64,000 nucleotides of DNA from Stutzerimonas nitrititolerans. GTDB lineage: Bacteria; Pseudomonadota; Gammaproteobacteria; Pseudomonadales; Pseudomonadaceae. This document shows positions 29,431 through 38,536 of this stretch, in pieces. A program made the translations under genes and the position numbers. Location: the NCBI RefSeq assembly GCF_003696285.1, contig NZ_RFFL01000016.1, forward strand, positions 1-64,000. The letters are read 5' to 3'. The notes under the pieces were generated by a model. The model did no database searches, had not been told where the DNA came from, and saw nothing but the letters and a program-made list of their open reading frames with translations. Position 1 is the first letter of the stretch. Each line of letters starts with the position of its first letter.

Positions 29431-30012
29431 TCAGCCTGCGAAGTTCTTCGCGACGAAGTCCCAGTTGACGACGTTCCAGAACGCTTCGACGAACTTCGGA
29501 CGGGCGTTGCGGTAGTCGATGTAGTACGCGTGCTCCCAGACGTCGCAGGTCAGCAGCGGCTTGTCGCCTGCGGTCATCGGGTTGCCGGCGCCAATGGTGC
29601 TGGCCAGGCCGACGCTGCCGTCAGCTTTCTTCACCAGCCAGGCCCAGCCGGAGCCGAAGGTGCCGATGGCGGTCTTGGTGAATTCTTCCTTGAACTTGTC
29701 GAACGAGCCGAAGGCGGCGTTGATCGCATCCGCCAGCGGGCCGGTAGGCTGGCCGCCAGCGTTCGGCGCCATGCAGTTCCAGAAGAAGGTGTGGTTCCAG
29801 ACCTGAGCGGCGTTGTTGAAGATGCCACCGGAAGAGGTCTTGATGATGGTTTCCAGATCCTTGCCTTCGAACTCGGTGCCCGGGATCAGGTTGTTCAGGT
29901 TGGTCACGTAGGCCTGGTGGTGCTTGCCGTGGTGATACTCGAAGGTCTCGGCGGAAATGTGCGGCTCGAGGGCGTTCTTTTCAAACGGAAGCGGCGGCAA
30001 TTCGAAAGCCAT
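29431..30012 (-). CDS. sodB: Superoxide dismutase, iron type
   Basis: This 193-residue cytoplasmic enzyme dismutates superoxide to peroxide and oxygen. Metal ligands are His27, His74, Asp157 and His161 (in [11 protein letters not shown]). Gln70 and the segment [16 protein letters not shown] are Fe-SOD features. The ATG has an AGGAG site. It is a single gene with its own terminator. In pseudomonads sodB is raised by iron; I see no clear Fur box here. Confidence 0.96.
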   Translation of the reverse strand: MAFELPPLPFEKNALEPHISAETFEYHHGKHHQAYVTNLNNLIPGTEFEGKDLETIIKTSSGGIFNNAAQVWNHTFFWNCMAPNAGGQPTGPLADAINAAFGSFDKFKEEFTKTAIGTFGSGWAWLVKKADGSVGLASTIGAGNPMTAGDKPLLTCDVWEHAYYIDYRNARPKFVEAFWNVVNWDFVAKNFAG

Positions 30013-30373
30013 GGTGTATCTCCTGCTCAGGTGTCGAGAATTGATGTGGCCAGCGATGAGAGGAAGTGTGTTTGGCGCAATGCGTAACGGTGAAAACCGC
30101 ATTGGGTTTCGTCCGTTGCGCCTGTCCTTCTCTCGCTCGCCACATGCGTGTGCAATCTCTGGCCGTTCACGGGCGGCCGTGGTGGCGGACTGAAGCATTC
30201 CACTCCATGCCCGCGAATCCGGGATCATAGCACCCGCCCTGTGGCAAAACCACGCGGCAACTGTGTGGAAAAGCGGCGGCTGCAGGCCCTGAGCGTGGAC
30301 CGCTGGCAGGCGATGACGTTCCTTGGGATTGTTGCCACTGCGTACGCGACTGCGCTGGAGCCTGTGCCCGGAC
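30013..30373. other. Intergenic region between sodB and argO
   Basis: This 361-base gap contains the sodB promoter region and the 3' flank of argO. ORFs across it on both strands lack ribosome sites and recognisable sequence. I see no RNA gene or repeat in it. Confidence 0.6.
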
Positions 30374-30973
30374 CTAAGCCATGACGACCAATTGCACGGC
30401 GATGGCGAACATCATGCACGCCACGCCCAGGTCGATGAGACGCCAGGTCAGTGGACGTGCCAGCCATGGCGCCAGCCAGGCGCCGCCCAGTGCCAGCAAC
30501 AGGAACCACAAGGCCGATGCGCTTGCCGCGCCCACGGTGTAGGCGCCGGGCTCCGGCTGCTGCGCACCCAGCGAACCGATCAGCAGGACGGTATCCAGAT
30601 AGACATGAGGGTTGAGGAAGGTCACCGCCAGCGCCGCGAGCAATACGCTGCGCAGGGAGCGACTTGCGGCGGTTTCCTCCCGCAGCACGCCCGGGCGCAC
30701 CGCGCGGCGCAGGGCCAGCGTGCCGTACCAGAGCAGGAAGGCCACGCCGCCCCAGCGCGTGATCTGCAGCAGCATGGGGCTCTCGGCGATGATCGCCGCC
30801 AGCCCGAACACACCGAGGCTCACCAGCAGGATGTCGGAGCAGATGCAGAGCAAGGCGACCGGCAAATGGTGTTCGCGGCGCAGGCTCTGCGCCAGGACGA
30901 AGGCGTTCTGTGCGCCGATCGCCATGATCAGGCCGGCGGTCACCAGCAATCCGTTGAAATAGCTTTGCCACAT
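30374..30973 (-). CDS. argO: L-arginine/amino-acid exporter ArgO (LysE family)
   Basis: This 199-residue inner-membrane exporter has about six TM helices. The N-terminus [22 protein letters not shown] is the LysE/ArgO signature, with [20 protein letters not shown] in the middle. ArgO exports arginine and, in some bacteria, lysine. It is divergent from a LysR-type gene that fits ArgP, its known activator, with 94 bases between. The pairing is the usual one for argP-argO. Confidence 0.88.
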   Translation of the reverse strand: MWQSYFNGLLVTAGLIMAIGAQNAFVLAQSLRREHHLPVALLCICSDILLVSLGVFGLAAIIAESPMLLQITRWGGVAFLLWYGTLALRRAVRPGVLREETAASRSLRSVLLAALAVTFLNPHVYLDTVLLIGSLGAQQPEPGAYTVGAASASALWFLLLALGGAWLAPWLARPLTWRLIDLGVACMMFAIAVQLVVMA

Positions 30974-31067
30974 AACCCGGACTCGCGATTCGATGAAGGT
31001 GTGGCAGTTTCAAGGAAGGCTATGTATAAGAAAAACGAATTATGCTGATGCTGCATTAGGGAATCGA

Positions 31068-31964
31068 ATGTTCGACTACAAGCTGCTTGCCGCTCTGGCG
31101 GCGGTTATCGAGCAGGCCGGCTTCGAGCGCGCGGCGCAGGCGCTGGGGCTGTCGCAATCGGCCGTTTCGCAGCGCATCAAACTGCTGGAGGCGCGCGTCG
31201 GTCAGCCTGTCCTGTTGCGTGGCGCGCCGCCACAGCCAACCGAACTGGGCCAGCGTCTGCTCAACCATGTTCAGCAGGTCCGCCTGCTGGAGCGCGACCT
31301 GCAGGGGCAGGTTCCCGAACTGGACGAAAACCGCCTGCCCGAGCGATTGCGCATCGCGCTCAACGCCGACAGCCTGTTGACCTGGTGGACCGCGGCCGTT
31401 GCGCCCTTCTGCATCGCGAACCGGGTGTTGATCGACCATGTGCTGGAAGATCAGGACGTGGCACTCAAGCGCATGCGCGCTGGCGAAGTGGCCGCCTGCG
31501 TCTGCGCTGTCGAGCGCCCCCTGGCCGGTGCACGCAGCCTGTTTCTCGGCGCGATGCGTTATCGGGCGCTGGCCAGCCCGGCGTTCATTGACCGCTATCT
31601 GGCGGGCAAGGCCGGCCCCCAGGCGTTGTTGCAAGCGCCGGCCATCGTCTTCGGTCCCGACGATCAGCTGCAGCATCGCTATCTGGCCTCGCTCGGCCTG
31701 ACCGGCGCGTTCGCCCATCATCTGTGCCCCTCGTCCGAAGGGTTCGTGCGCCTGATGGAAAACGACATGGGCTGGGGACTGGTGCCCGAGCTGCAAGTGC
31801 AGAACGAACTGCGCAGCGGGGCGCTGAGGGATGTATCGAGCGGCCAGCCGATCGATGTGCCGCTGTACTGGCACCACTGGCGCAATGGCGGAGAGCTGCT
31901 GGCGGAGCTGACCGGGTATCTGAGTCGTTCGGCCGGGCGCTGGTTGATTCAGGCCGGCGGTTGA
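31068..31964 (+). CDS. argP: LysR-type regulator ArgP (IciA)
   Basis: This 298-residue regulator has an N-terminal winged helix-turn-helix (LAAVIEQAGFERAAQALGLSQSAVSQRIKLLE) followed by the LysR effector domain. ArgP senses lysine and arginine and activates argO. The start at 31068 is the one beginning MFDYKLLAALAAVIEQ, as in the family; an upstream extension is not plausible. Its closest neighbour is the divergent argO. An inner-domain segment LVPELQVQNELRSGALRDVSS is typical of ArgP. Confidence 0.88.
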   Translation: MFDYKLLAALAAVIEQAGFERAAQALGLSQSAVSQRIKLLEARVGQPVLLRGAPPQPTELGQRLLNHVQQVRLLERDLQGQVPELDENRLPERLRIALNADSLLTWWTAAVAPFCIANRVLIDHVLEDQDVALKRMRAGEVAACVCAVERPLAGARSLFLGAMRYRALASPAFIDRYLAGKAGPQALLQAPAIVFGPDDQLQHRYLASLGLTGAFAHHLCPSSEGFVRLMENDMGWGLVPELQVQNELRSGALRDVSSGQPIDVPLYWHHWRNGGELLAELTGYLSRSAGRWLIQAGG

Positions 31965-32354
31965 GGTCGCACCTGCGGTTTCGTCGTATCCGCTGGTTCC
32001 AGCAAAGTAACGTGGAACTCCACGACGAATCGTACCTCTAATCACGCCCGAAGGCCCAACGTCCCTGTCGGAGTCCGTCGATCCGCTGACAGTTGAGCAG
32101 TAGCAACAGGCGTACCACTTTTACTCCAGTGGGGCGTCTGGCCGGCAAGCCTGTGAAGTCGCGACCTGGCGTCGCAGGGCCCCGATCGAAACGGCGGCAT
32201 TGGCACCGAACAGCGCGCGGCGATGCACATTCCTGGGGTGCGCAGGCGCCATGCTGGTGCAGTTCCATCGCGCAACTATCGCCACTGAAGTGCGGTAGCC
32301 GAATCGTTATACTGCGCGCTGCTTACGCTTCCGCGCCCCTGACATAGGTATCCC
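31965..32354. other. Intergenic region between argP and the coiled-coil gene
   Basis: This 390-base gap has no convincing ORF. A small palindrome CGTGGAACTCCACG lies near 32009. A -10-like TATACT is at 32308-32313, 42 bases before the next ATG, and is probably part of that gene's promoter. No tRNA-like or riboswitch-like structure is apparent. Confidence 0.55.
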
Positions 32355-33245
32355 ATGCGCAACGATGCTCACGATGAACTGGACGACATCCCCAGCCTGA
32401 CTGCGGAACGCGAACGCGGCGGGCCTTATCCGCCGCCACAACTGGAACCGGTGCTTCAGCCCGCCGAAAGCCGTTCGCGGCAGAAGCGTCGCTCGGGCGG
32501 TACGGCGCCGTTGTGGGTGCTGGTCGTGGCGCTGTTCATCGCGCTGGGAGGGCTTGGTTGGTGGAGTTACCAGCAGATCTCGCGACTGGAAATGCAACTG
32601 GTCGCCACCCAGGATAGCTTCGCACGCATCAGCGAAGATGCCGCCGGGCGACTGCAGGACATCTCCGGGAAAGTGGTGGCCACCGAGTCCAACGTGACCA
32701 CCGAGAGCGAGGCGGTGAAGCTGCGCATCAGGCAGTTGGAAAAGCAGACCCTCGACCTGGTCGAACAGCAGCGGGCGCTCGCCACCCAGCAGCAGAGCTT
32801 CGCGGGCAAGCAGGGCAACCAGGATCAGCGACTGGGCGAGCAAGGGCAGCAGTTGAAGAGCCTGGCGAGCGATCTGCAGAACCAGCAGGGCAGTACCGCT
32901 GCGCTTTCCGACAGCCTCGAGAAGCTGACGGGCGAGCAGGCTGCATCGACTGCCGCGCTGAATGAAATGAAAGGGTCGCTGGCGGGGCTGGACAAGCTGA
33001 CGGCGAGAGTCGAGGGGTTGAGCAAGGAAATCGCCACCCTGAAGCAGCAGGGCAATTCCAGCCAGGAACTGCGTCGGCTGGAACAGGACGTGCTGGTGCT
33101 GCGCAGCGAGCTGGAAAACCGTCCGCGTGCGCAGCAGGGCGTCAATACCAGTGAGTTCGACTCCTTCCGCGGGCAGGTTACCCGCACCATCAACGCCATG
33201 CAGGGGCAGCTTTCCAACCTGCAGCAGCAGATCAACCAGAACTGA
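32355..33245 (+). CDS. Single-pass membrane protein with long coiled coil, unknown
   Basis: The protein has 296 residues. A charged, proline-containing cytoplasmic N-terminus (1-48) is followed by one TM helix (about 52-70, PLWVLVVALFIALGGLGWW). The rest, about 75-296, is rich in Glu, Gln, Leu and Ser with heptad-like repeats (RQLEKQTLDLVEQQRALATQQQS and others), so it is probably a long periplasmic coiled coil. Similar proteins are conserved in pseudomonads and often labelled 'ATPase' without basis. No nucleotide-binding motif is present. It stands alone. Confidence 0.75.
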   Translation: MRNDAHDELDDIPSLTAERERGGPYPPPQLEPVLQPAESRSRQKRRSGGTAPLWVLVVALFIALGGLGWWSYQQISRLEMQLVATQDSFARISEDAAGRLQDISGKVVATESNVTTESEAVKLRIRQLEKQTLDLVEQQRALATQQQSFAGKQGNQDQRLGEQGQQLKSLASDLQNQQGSTAALSDSLEKLTGEQAASTAALNEMKGSLAGLDKLTARVEGLSKEIATLKQQGNSSQELRRLEQDVLVLRSELENRPRAQQGVNTSEFDSFRGQVTRTINAMQGQLSNLQQQINQN

Positions 33246-33491
33246 GTGCTCCGGTTCGAGAGCGGGTCGTGTGACTTCAGGTCGCACGATCCGCTGTGTC
33301 TCGACCCGGCAAGATGGCAGATAGCTGCTGATCTCGACGGCAGCGATCCGTTCGCTCGCAGCCGGCGTTGCTGAGCGCGCTCATGCCGACTGAATATTGG
33401 CGCACTAGCTTCGTGGCGCCATTAAAGTGCTATCATCCGCGCCGCCGGTACGCAGGAGGCATGCCGGTGTTTCCATGCCCGGGTTAATAAT

Positions 33492-34667
33492 ATGCCGTCA
33501 CTGCTTGATGTCGTTTCCAGTCGCCTGGCTACGCTACTGCCCAGCGAACTTCGCTCCCACGAACTGACGAAACTGCTGGCTCCGCACCAGCACTCGCTGT
33601 TGCTCAGCCAGAGGCGCGCCACGCTGATCGTCACGCGGGTGCGCATGTTCGCCTTCCTGTTCGCGATACTGACCCCCTTGTGGGGGCTGATCGATCTGAT
33701 GGTGTTCACCTATCCGCTATGGCCGGGCCTGGCAGCCTGCCGCCTGATGGCGTGCGGAGCCTTCGTCTGCCTTCTGCTGTTCTATCGCCCCAGCGGAAAC
33801 CTGTTCGACGCCTACCGGGCGATTGCCATCCTGTTCGCCATCCCCACGGTGTTCTACGTGGCTTCGCACATCATGCTCGGTGGTCATCAACTGACCCAGT
33901 TCTCCGCTGCGGTGGCTACGGGGTACGCCTTCCTGCCGTTCGTGCTGATGGCCGGATTGGCGATCTTTCCGCTGACGCTGCTGGAAAATCTGGTACTCGC
34001 TTCCGTGCTGCTGCTGGCCCAGGTAGCGGTGGGCTACCTGAGCTGGTCGACGCTGAACTGGCCCTCCTACGTGGGGGCATTCTGGTTGCTGGTGCTGATT
34101 GCCGGCGTGACGGCACTGGCCAGCCTGAGCCAGCTGGCGTTCATGATCGCGCTGGTGCGCCAGGCCATTCGCGATCCGCTTACCGGTGTGTTCTCGCGCG
34201 GCAGTGGCGAGGACATCCTGCAGCTGCACTGGCATGCAGCCCGGCGTTCGGATCAGGCGCTGGCGGTCGCCTTCGTCGATCTCGACCATTTCAAACCCAT
34301 CAACGACATGTTCGGCCATGAAGCCGGTGACCAGGCGCTGCGTGACTGCACCAGGAAGATGTTGGAAAAGCTGCGCGGCAGCGACAGTCTGGTGCGCTGG
34401 GGTGGTGAGGAATTCGTGGTGATCATGCCGGACACCGATATCGAGCAGGCGCAGATCGCCATGCGCCGGATGGTCGAAGACGGGCTCGGTTTCCGCCCCG
34501 ACGGCCAGCCGCTGACGGCCAGTATCGGACTGGCCGAGCGCTGTTTCGACTGCGTCGAGGACCAACGGCAGCTGCTCGAGCTGGCCGATCAGCGCATGTA
34601 TCTGGCCAAGTCGGAAGGGCGAAATCGGCTTTGCACGGCGGATGCTCCGCTAGGCGCCAGCGCCTGA
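33492..34667 (+). CDS. Membrane-bound diguanylate cyclase
   Basis: The protein has 391 residues. Five or six TM helices at about 50-222 form an integral-membrane sensor with no known name. The C-terminal GGDEF domain has an intact active site GGEEF (304-308), substrate motif DLDHFKPINDMFGHEAGD, and an inhibitory I-site RxxD at 295-298, five residues before the active site. It should make cyclic di-GMP and be product-inhibited. No obvious ribosome site precedes the ATG. It converges with pncB. Confidence 0.88.
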   Translation: MPSLLDVVSSRLATLLPSELRSHELTKLLAPHQHSLLLSQRRATLIVTRVRMFAFLFAILTPLWGLIDLMVFTYPLWPGLAACRLMACGAFVCLLLFYRPSGNLFDAYRAIAILFAIPTVFYVASHIMLGGHQLTQFSAAVATGYAFLPFVLMAGLAIFPLTLLENLVLASVLLLAQVAVGYLSWSTLNWPSYVGAFWLLVLIAGVTALASLSQLAFMIALVRQAIRDPLTGVFSRGSGEDILQLHWHAARRSDQALAVAFVDLDHFKPINDMFGHEAGDQALRDCTRKMLEKLRGSDSLVRWGGEEFVVIMPDTDIEQAQIAMRRMVEDGLGFRPDGQPLTASIGLAERCFDCVEDQRQLLELADQRMYLAKSEGRNRLCTADAPLGASA

Positions 34668-34678
34668 CGGCCTGCCCG

Positions 34679-35872
34679 TTACACCGCGAAGACATGCCTG
34701 AGGTAGGCGACGAAGGCCTCGTCTCGGCACATGGTCTTGCCGGGTGAGTCGGAGATCTTGGCGACGGGCTGGCCGTTGCAGCTGATCATCTTGATCACCA
34801 TGTTGGTGGGTTCCACGCCCGGTATGTCGCAGGTGAGCTGGGTGCCAATGCCGAAGCTGGGGTTGCTGCGCCCCACCAGCGCCCGATAGAGATTCATGGC
34901 CCTGGGGAAATCCAGGCCATCGGAAAACACCAGTTGCCGGCTCATCGGGTCGATGCCCAGGCGGCGATAGTGGGCGATGGCCTTTTCCGCCCATTCGAGC
35001 GGGTCGCCGGAGTCATGACGCAGGCCGTCGAACAGCTTGGTCAGGTACAGGTCGAAGTCGGAGAGAAAGGCATCCATGGTGATGCAGTCGGTCAGCGCAA
35101 CGCCCAGGGCGCCGCGGTACTCCCGGGCCCAGCAGTCCAGCGCCGCGCTCTGGCTGTCGATCAGCCGCGGGCCGAGCTGTTGGTGCGCCATGATCCACTC
35201 GTGCGCCATGGTGCCCATGGGCTTGACGTCCAGCAGGCGGGCCAGGTGAACGTTGCTGGTACCCACGAAGCGACCGGGAAAGTCGTCCTTCAGCCGTTCC
35301 ACGACCATCGCCTGCACCCCATAGGAGAAGCGTCGCCGGGTGCCGAAGTCCGCCAGGCGGAATCCCGCCAGCTCCTCCTCGCTCGCCTCGCCACGTAGCC
35401 AGGCGAACTTCTCCTCGAGCCGCGCCTCGGCCTGCGCGAGGGTGACTTCGGGGTAACGGGTGCGATTGCGGACTTCGCTGATGATCGCCAGCAGCGGGAC
35501 TTCATAGAGCATCACATGCAGCCAGGGACCGCGCAGGTGCACCACGAGTCTGCCGGCTTCGACAGCCACTCGCAGGTAGCGCAGATCGAAGCGAAATAGC
35601 CCCAGGAAGCGGATGAAGTCCGGCTGCATGTAGGGAATGCGTTCCAGGAAGGCCAGTTCCTCGGCACTCATCTGCAACTCGGCGAGCGCCTCGATCTGCT
35701 GCCGGATCTCTTCCAGGTAAGGCGTCAGGTCTTCATCCGAACGACTCTGAAACGCCCATTCCACTTCCGCGTTGGGGTAGTGGTGCAGCACCGCCTGCAT
35801 CATGGTCAGCTTGTAGTAATCGGTATCCAGCAGGCTCTGGATGATGGGGGTGGAGGAGGGGCTGGCACTCAT
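34679..35872 (-). CDS. pncB: Nicotinate phosphoribosyltransferase
   Basis: This 397-residue enzyme makes nicotinate mononucleotide from nicotinate and PRPP in the Preiss-Handler NAD salvage route. It begins [30 protein letters not shown], and has [30 protein letters not shown] and [16 protein letters not shown], all family hallmarks, including the histidine autophosphorylated by ATP (HEWIM). The ATG at 35872 gives the family N-terminus. It is monocistronic, with a stop 11 bases from that of the convergent cyclase gene. Confidence 0.95.
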   Translation of the reverse strand: MSASPSSTPIIQSLLDTDYYKLTMMQAVLHHYPNAEVEWAFQSRSDEDLTPYLEEIRQQIEALAELQMSAEELAFLERIPYMQPDFIRFLGLFRFDLRYLRVAVEAGRLVVHLRGPWLHVMLYEVPLLAIISEVRNRTRYPEVTLAQAEARLEEKFAWLRGEASEEELAGFRLADFGTRRRFSYGVQAMVVERLKDDFPGRFVGTSNVHLARLLDVKPMGTMAHEWIMAHQQLGPRLIDSQSAALDCWAREYRGALGVALTDCITMDAFLSDFDLYLTKLFDGLRHDSGDPLEWAEKAIAHYRRLGIDPMSRQLVFSDGLDFPRAMNLYRALVGRSNPSFGIGTQLTCDIPGVEPTNMVIKMISCNGQPVAKISDSPGKTMCRDEAFVAYLRHVFAV

Positions 35873-36110
35873 GAAAACATTCCTGTCTGGGAGCGGCGAG
35901 GGGGCTGCGCCTGGCCGCTTCATGTATAAGCCGTCGTGCTTGCTTTACCGGCATGTGGTTGCAAAGTTTTTCCGATATTAAGTGGCCGAGAAAGTTATAA
36001 GACGGCTCGTCAGGAAAAGTCGTTTTTCAGTTGAAATTATCAGGTGAAGTGTTCGCGCCATAGTAATGCAGTGTCGTTGAAAGTGGCGAGTTAATATCGA
36101 GGCAAATAAA

Positions 36111-36138
36111 AAGGGCAAAGGCTTTCGCCTTTGCCCTT
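36111..36138 (-). terminator. Rho-independent terminator of the KGG protein gene
   Basis: Perfect 12-bp arms AAGGGCAAAGGC (36111-36122) and GCCTTTGCCCTT (36127-36138) with a 4-base loop, followed on the minus strand by a T-run. Confidence 0.88.
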
Positions 36139-36155
36139 CGGTACAACGGTTGTTT

Positions 36156-36335
36156 TTAACGGTTGCCGCCGCTACGGCCACCGCCGTGGCTGTTCTGGCC
36201 ACCTTTGCGGCCAGCTTCGGAAGCTTTTTCACGGTCATTTGCAAAGTTGCCACCGCTGTTGTGGCCGCCTTTCTTGCCCGCTTCGGAGGCCTTTTCGCGA
36301 TCGTTTGCAAAGTTGCCCGGATTCTTGTTCGCCAT
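36156..36335 (-). CDS. KGG-repeat stress-induced protein
   Basis: This 59-residue hydrophilic protein is made of two near-identical repeats of about 20 residues: GNFANDREKASEAGKKGGHNSG and GNFANDREKASEAGRKGGQNSH, then a Gly/Arg tail. This is the KGG (GsiB-like) motif of small general-stress proteins in pseudomonads and bacilli, thought to protect cells during desiccation. The ATG has an AGGAG site and a strong terminator follows. Plus-strand ORFs over the same bases are shadows. Confidence 0.9.
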   Translation of the reverse strand: MANKNPGNFANDREKASEAGKKGGHNSGGNFANDREKASEAGRKGGQNSHGGGRSGGNR

Positions 36336-36564
36336 GTCTTTTTCTCCTACGTTGGATAGAGACTTGCTACAGGCCGTAATACTCGATCAGCCTTCATGAT
36401 GTGAGATGGGTATATCCAGCGAGGAGTTTCACCCTGAACCTGAACGGCAGACGAATGGTTTTCCACACCTGAAGTAAGACAATGGCGAAATGCAGGCCAA
36501 GCGAAACGGTAGTTGCATGTTTCCCGGTAATTCAATTGCCGAGAAACAACTATCGCCCGCTTGG

Positions 36565-36798
36565 TCAGGCTGCGAGGGCGACCTGCCTTTGCGCCAGCAA
36601 GCGAACCACATAGCCGATTTTCAGCGCCGTGGGGCCGAGGATGACCAGTGCATGGGAGGCCACGATGGAGCCGAGGGGCAGTCGCTGATCGAACAGGTAG
36701 GCACCGCATACCCCGATCAGGAGCAGCAAAACACCACCAATCATCAACAGGTTGCCCAGGTTCAGCAGGCGGTTTGGATCGAACGATTGATCAATCAT
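36565..36798 (-). CDS. Small two-TM membrane protein downstream of hmp
   Basis: This 77-residue protein starts at an ATG with an AGGAGG site 59 bases after the hmp stop. Two hydrophobic helices (about 17-38 and 43-70) make it an inner-membrane protein. A small membrane protein gene next to the flavohaemoglobin gene is known in P. aeruginosa (PpyR, from memory), and this may be its homologue; that link is inferred from position and topology only. Confidence 0.6.
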   Translation of the reverse strand: MIDQSFDPNRLLNLGNLLMIGGVLLLLIGVCGAYLFDQRLPLGSIVASHALVILGPTALKIGYVVRLLAQRQVALAA

Positions 36799-36857
36799 GA
36801 GGCCTCCTCGTGTGCGGCTCGGATGCGCCCGCACTTCTTCGTACGGGCGCGAGATCG

Positions 36858-38036
36858 TTACTCCAGTGCGGCGGCGGGCCCGAAGAATTCGTAGCGCGTC
36901 TGCTGTTCCGGTACACCCAGCGCCTTGAGCTGGCGCCGGATGGCGGCCATGAACGGCTTGGGTCCGAGGAAATAGGCGTCGACGTCGCGCTCGCGGGGCA
37001 GCCAGCTGGCCAGGCGTTCCTCGGTGAGCAGGCCGATGCCGTCGGGCTCTGCGTCGTCGCCCTGATGTTCTTCGTAGCAGTAGAAACGCTTGAGCTGCCC
37101 GTGCCGCTCGGCCAGCGCGTCCACGGCGTTGCGGAAGGCGTGCACGCCGGCATTGCGCGCGCAGTGGATGAAGTGCACCGGGCGCGAGGTCCGCAGGGCT
37201 TCTTCGAGCATCGCCAGGGTCGGAGTGATGCCGACGCCACCGCTGATCAGCACCAGCGGCTTGTCGCTCGGCTCCAGGGTGAAGTCCCCGGCGGGCGCGA
37301 ACAGCTCCAGGGTTTCGCCTTCGCTCATTGCATGCAGCGCATTGGAAACCAGGCCGCCATTCTCGCGCTTGACGCTGATGCGGTACTCGCTGCCGTTGCT
37401 GGCGGCGGACAGCGAATAGTTGCGGCGCACCTCCTGGCCATCGATGACCAGGCGCAGGCCGATGTACTGGCCGGGCTTGTGGGCCAGCACCGCGCCGCCG
37501 TCTTCGGGTTGCAGGTAGAAGGAAGTGATCTCGGCGCTCTCGCTCACCTTTCGGGCGATGCGGAAACGTCGCGCGCCACGCCAGCCGCCAGGTGCCTCCT
37601 CGGTCGCGCTGTAGATCTGCTCTTCGGTGCCGATGAGGATGTCGGCCAGTTGCTGATAGGCGGCGGCCCAGGCGGCGATCACCTCGTCGGTAGCGACTTC
37701 GCTGCCGAGCACTTCGCGGATGGCGCGCAGCAGGCAGGAACCGACGATGGGGTAATGCTCCGGCAGGACCTGCAGGGCCACGTGCTTGTTGACGATCTGC
37801 GACACCAGCCCGCCCAGCTGCTCCAGCCGGTCGATATGTTTGGCATACATCAGTACGCCGTTGGCCAGCGCGCGCGATTGGTCGCCGCTGGCCTGGTGGG
37901 CCTGGTTGAACAGCGGGCGGACTTCGGGGTGTTCGCTCAGCATCAGGCGGTAGAAATGAGCGGTCAGGGCTTCGCCACCGCTTTCCAGCAGGGGGACGGT
38001 GGCTTTGATCAGGGCACGTTTTTCAGCGCAAAGCAT
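36858..38036 (-). CDS. hmp: Flavohaemoglobin, nitric oxide dioxygenase
   Basis: Hmp oxidises NO to nitrate with O2 and NADH in the cytoplasm and protects against nitrosative stress. The 392-residue protein has a globin domain (1-140) with Tyr29, Gln53 and proximal His85, an FAD domain with RNYSLSAAS, and an NAD domain with LISGGVGITPTLAML. Length is normal (the P. aeruginosa gene is called fhp). A GGAG site precedes the ATG. The upstream region has GT-N7-AC motifs typical of NorR/FhpR binding, but no such regulator gene is adjacent. Confidence 0.95.
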   Translation of the reverse strand: MLCAEKRALIKATVPLLESGGEALTAHFYRLMLSEHPEVRPLFNQAHQASGDQSRALANGVLMYAKHIDRLEQLGGLVSQIVNKHVALQVLPEHYPIVGSCLLRAIREVLGSEVATDEVIAAWAAAYQQLADILIGTEEQIYSATEEAPGGWRGARRFRIARKVSESAEITSFYLQPEDGGAVLAHKPGQYIGLRLVIDGQEVRRNYSLSAASNGSEYRISVKRENGGLVSNALHAMSEGETLELFAPAGDFTLEPSDKPLVLISGGVGITPTLAMLEEALRTSRPVHFIHCARNAGVHAFRNAVDALAERHGQLKRFYCYEEHQGDDAEPDGIGLLTEERLASWLPRERDVDAYFLGPKPFMAAIRRQLKALGVPEQQTRYEFFGPAAALE

Positions 38037-38174
38037 GGATTTCTCCGTTCGTTATAGAGCTGTCTCTCTGACGGGGGTTCGCCGAGGCGTACCTACGGAC
38101 AGGCTGTCTTGTGCCTTTCAACAATCGTTCCAGCTTGGAATTGACCGAAATCAAGGCCATGCAGGAGAAGCCAG

Positions 38175-38213
38175 GTAGTTAGGACCCTAACTTTAAGGGT
38201 TTAAATGACCCTT
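38175..38213. promoter_or_regulatory. Possible NorR/FhpR-type binding sites upstream of hmp
   Basis: Two palindromes lie 140-180 bases upstream of the hmp ATG. The first is AGTTAGGACCCTAACT (38177-38192). The second is AAGGGT-N7-ACCCTT (38195-38213), which contains GT-N7-AC (38199-38209), the NorR consensus. A second GT-N7-AC is at 38175-38185. A sigma54 promoter was not found with correct spacing. Confidence 0.4.
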
Positions 38214-38311
38214 TCGGGGTGATAGTTACCGTGGCGCATCGAGAAGCCGCGAACCACCGCGCCGCCCGCCACTCCAAAGCAATACCTTTGATTTCGCCCA
38301 CGGAGGGCAGC

Positions 38312-38536
38312 ATGGAGAACTACCACATCACTCACGAAGACGATCGTTGGGTATTGCGCGAGGAAGGCGACAAGCGCGCCCTGATCGAGACCCTGACCAA
38401 GGAAGACATCCTCAACGAGACGCGCGACTACATGAAGCTGCGCACGGCTTCGGTGAAAATCCATGCCGAGAACGGTGAAGTCGAAGAGGAGCGCAGCTAT
38501 CCGCGCGATCAGGATCCGCGGGCGACCAAGGGCTAA
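38312..38536 (+). CDS. DUF2188 family small protein
   Basis: This 74-residue protein begins MENYHITHEDDRWVLREEGDKRALI, which matches DUF2188: a short repeat of the form 'W.v..EG..ra', followed by a charged C-terminus with NGEVEEERSYPRDQDP. The ATG has a GGAGG site. It is a small soluble, acidic protein of unknown function, found in many bacteria often near stress genes. It overlaps the convergent urea transporter gene by 4 bases. Confidence 0.75.
   Translation: MENYHITHEDDRWVLREEGDKRALIETLTKEDILNETRDYMKLRTASVKIHAENGEVEEERSYPRDQDPRATKG

Noticed and set aside
36131-36399. Plus-strand small ORFs over the KGG gene
   Set aside because: The minus strand encodes a clear KGG-repeat protein with ribosome site and terminator.
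38040-38160. Sigma54 -24/-12 promoter for hmp
   Set aside because: A GGCAC and a GC pair exist on the minus strand near 38110-38130, but the spacing is 9, not 10 bases.
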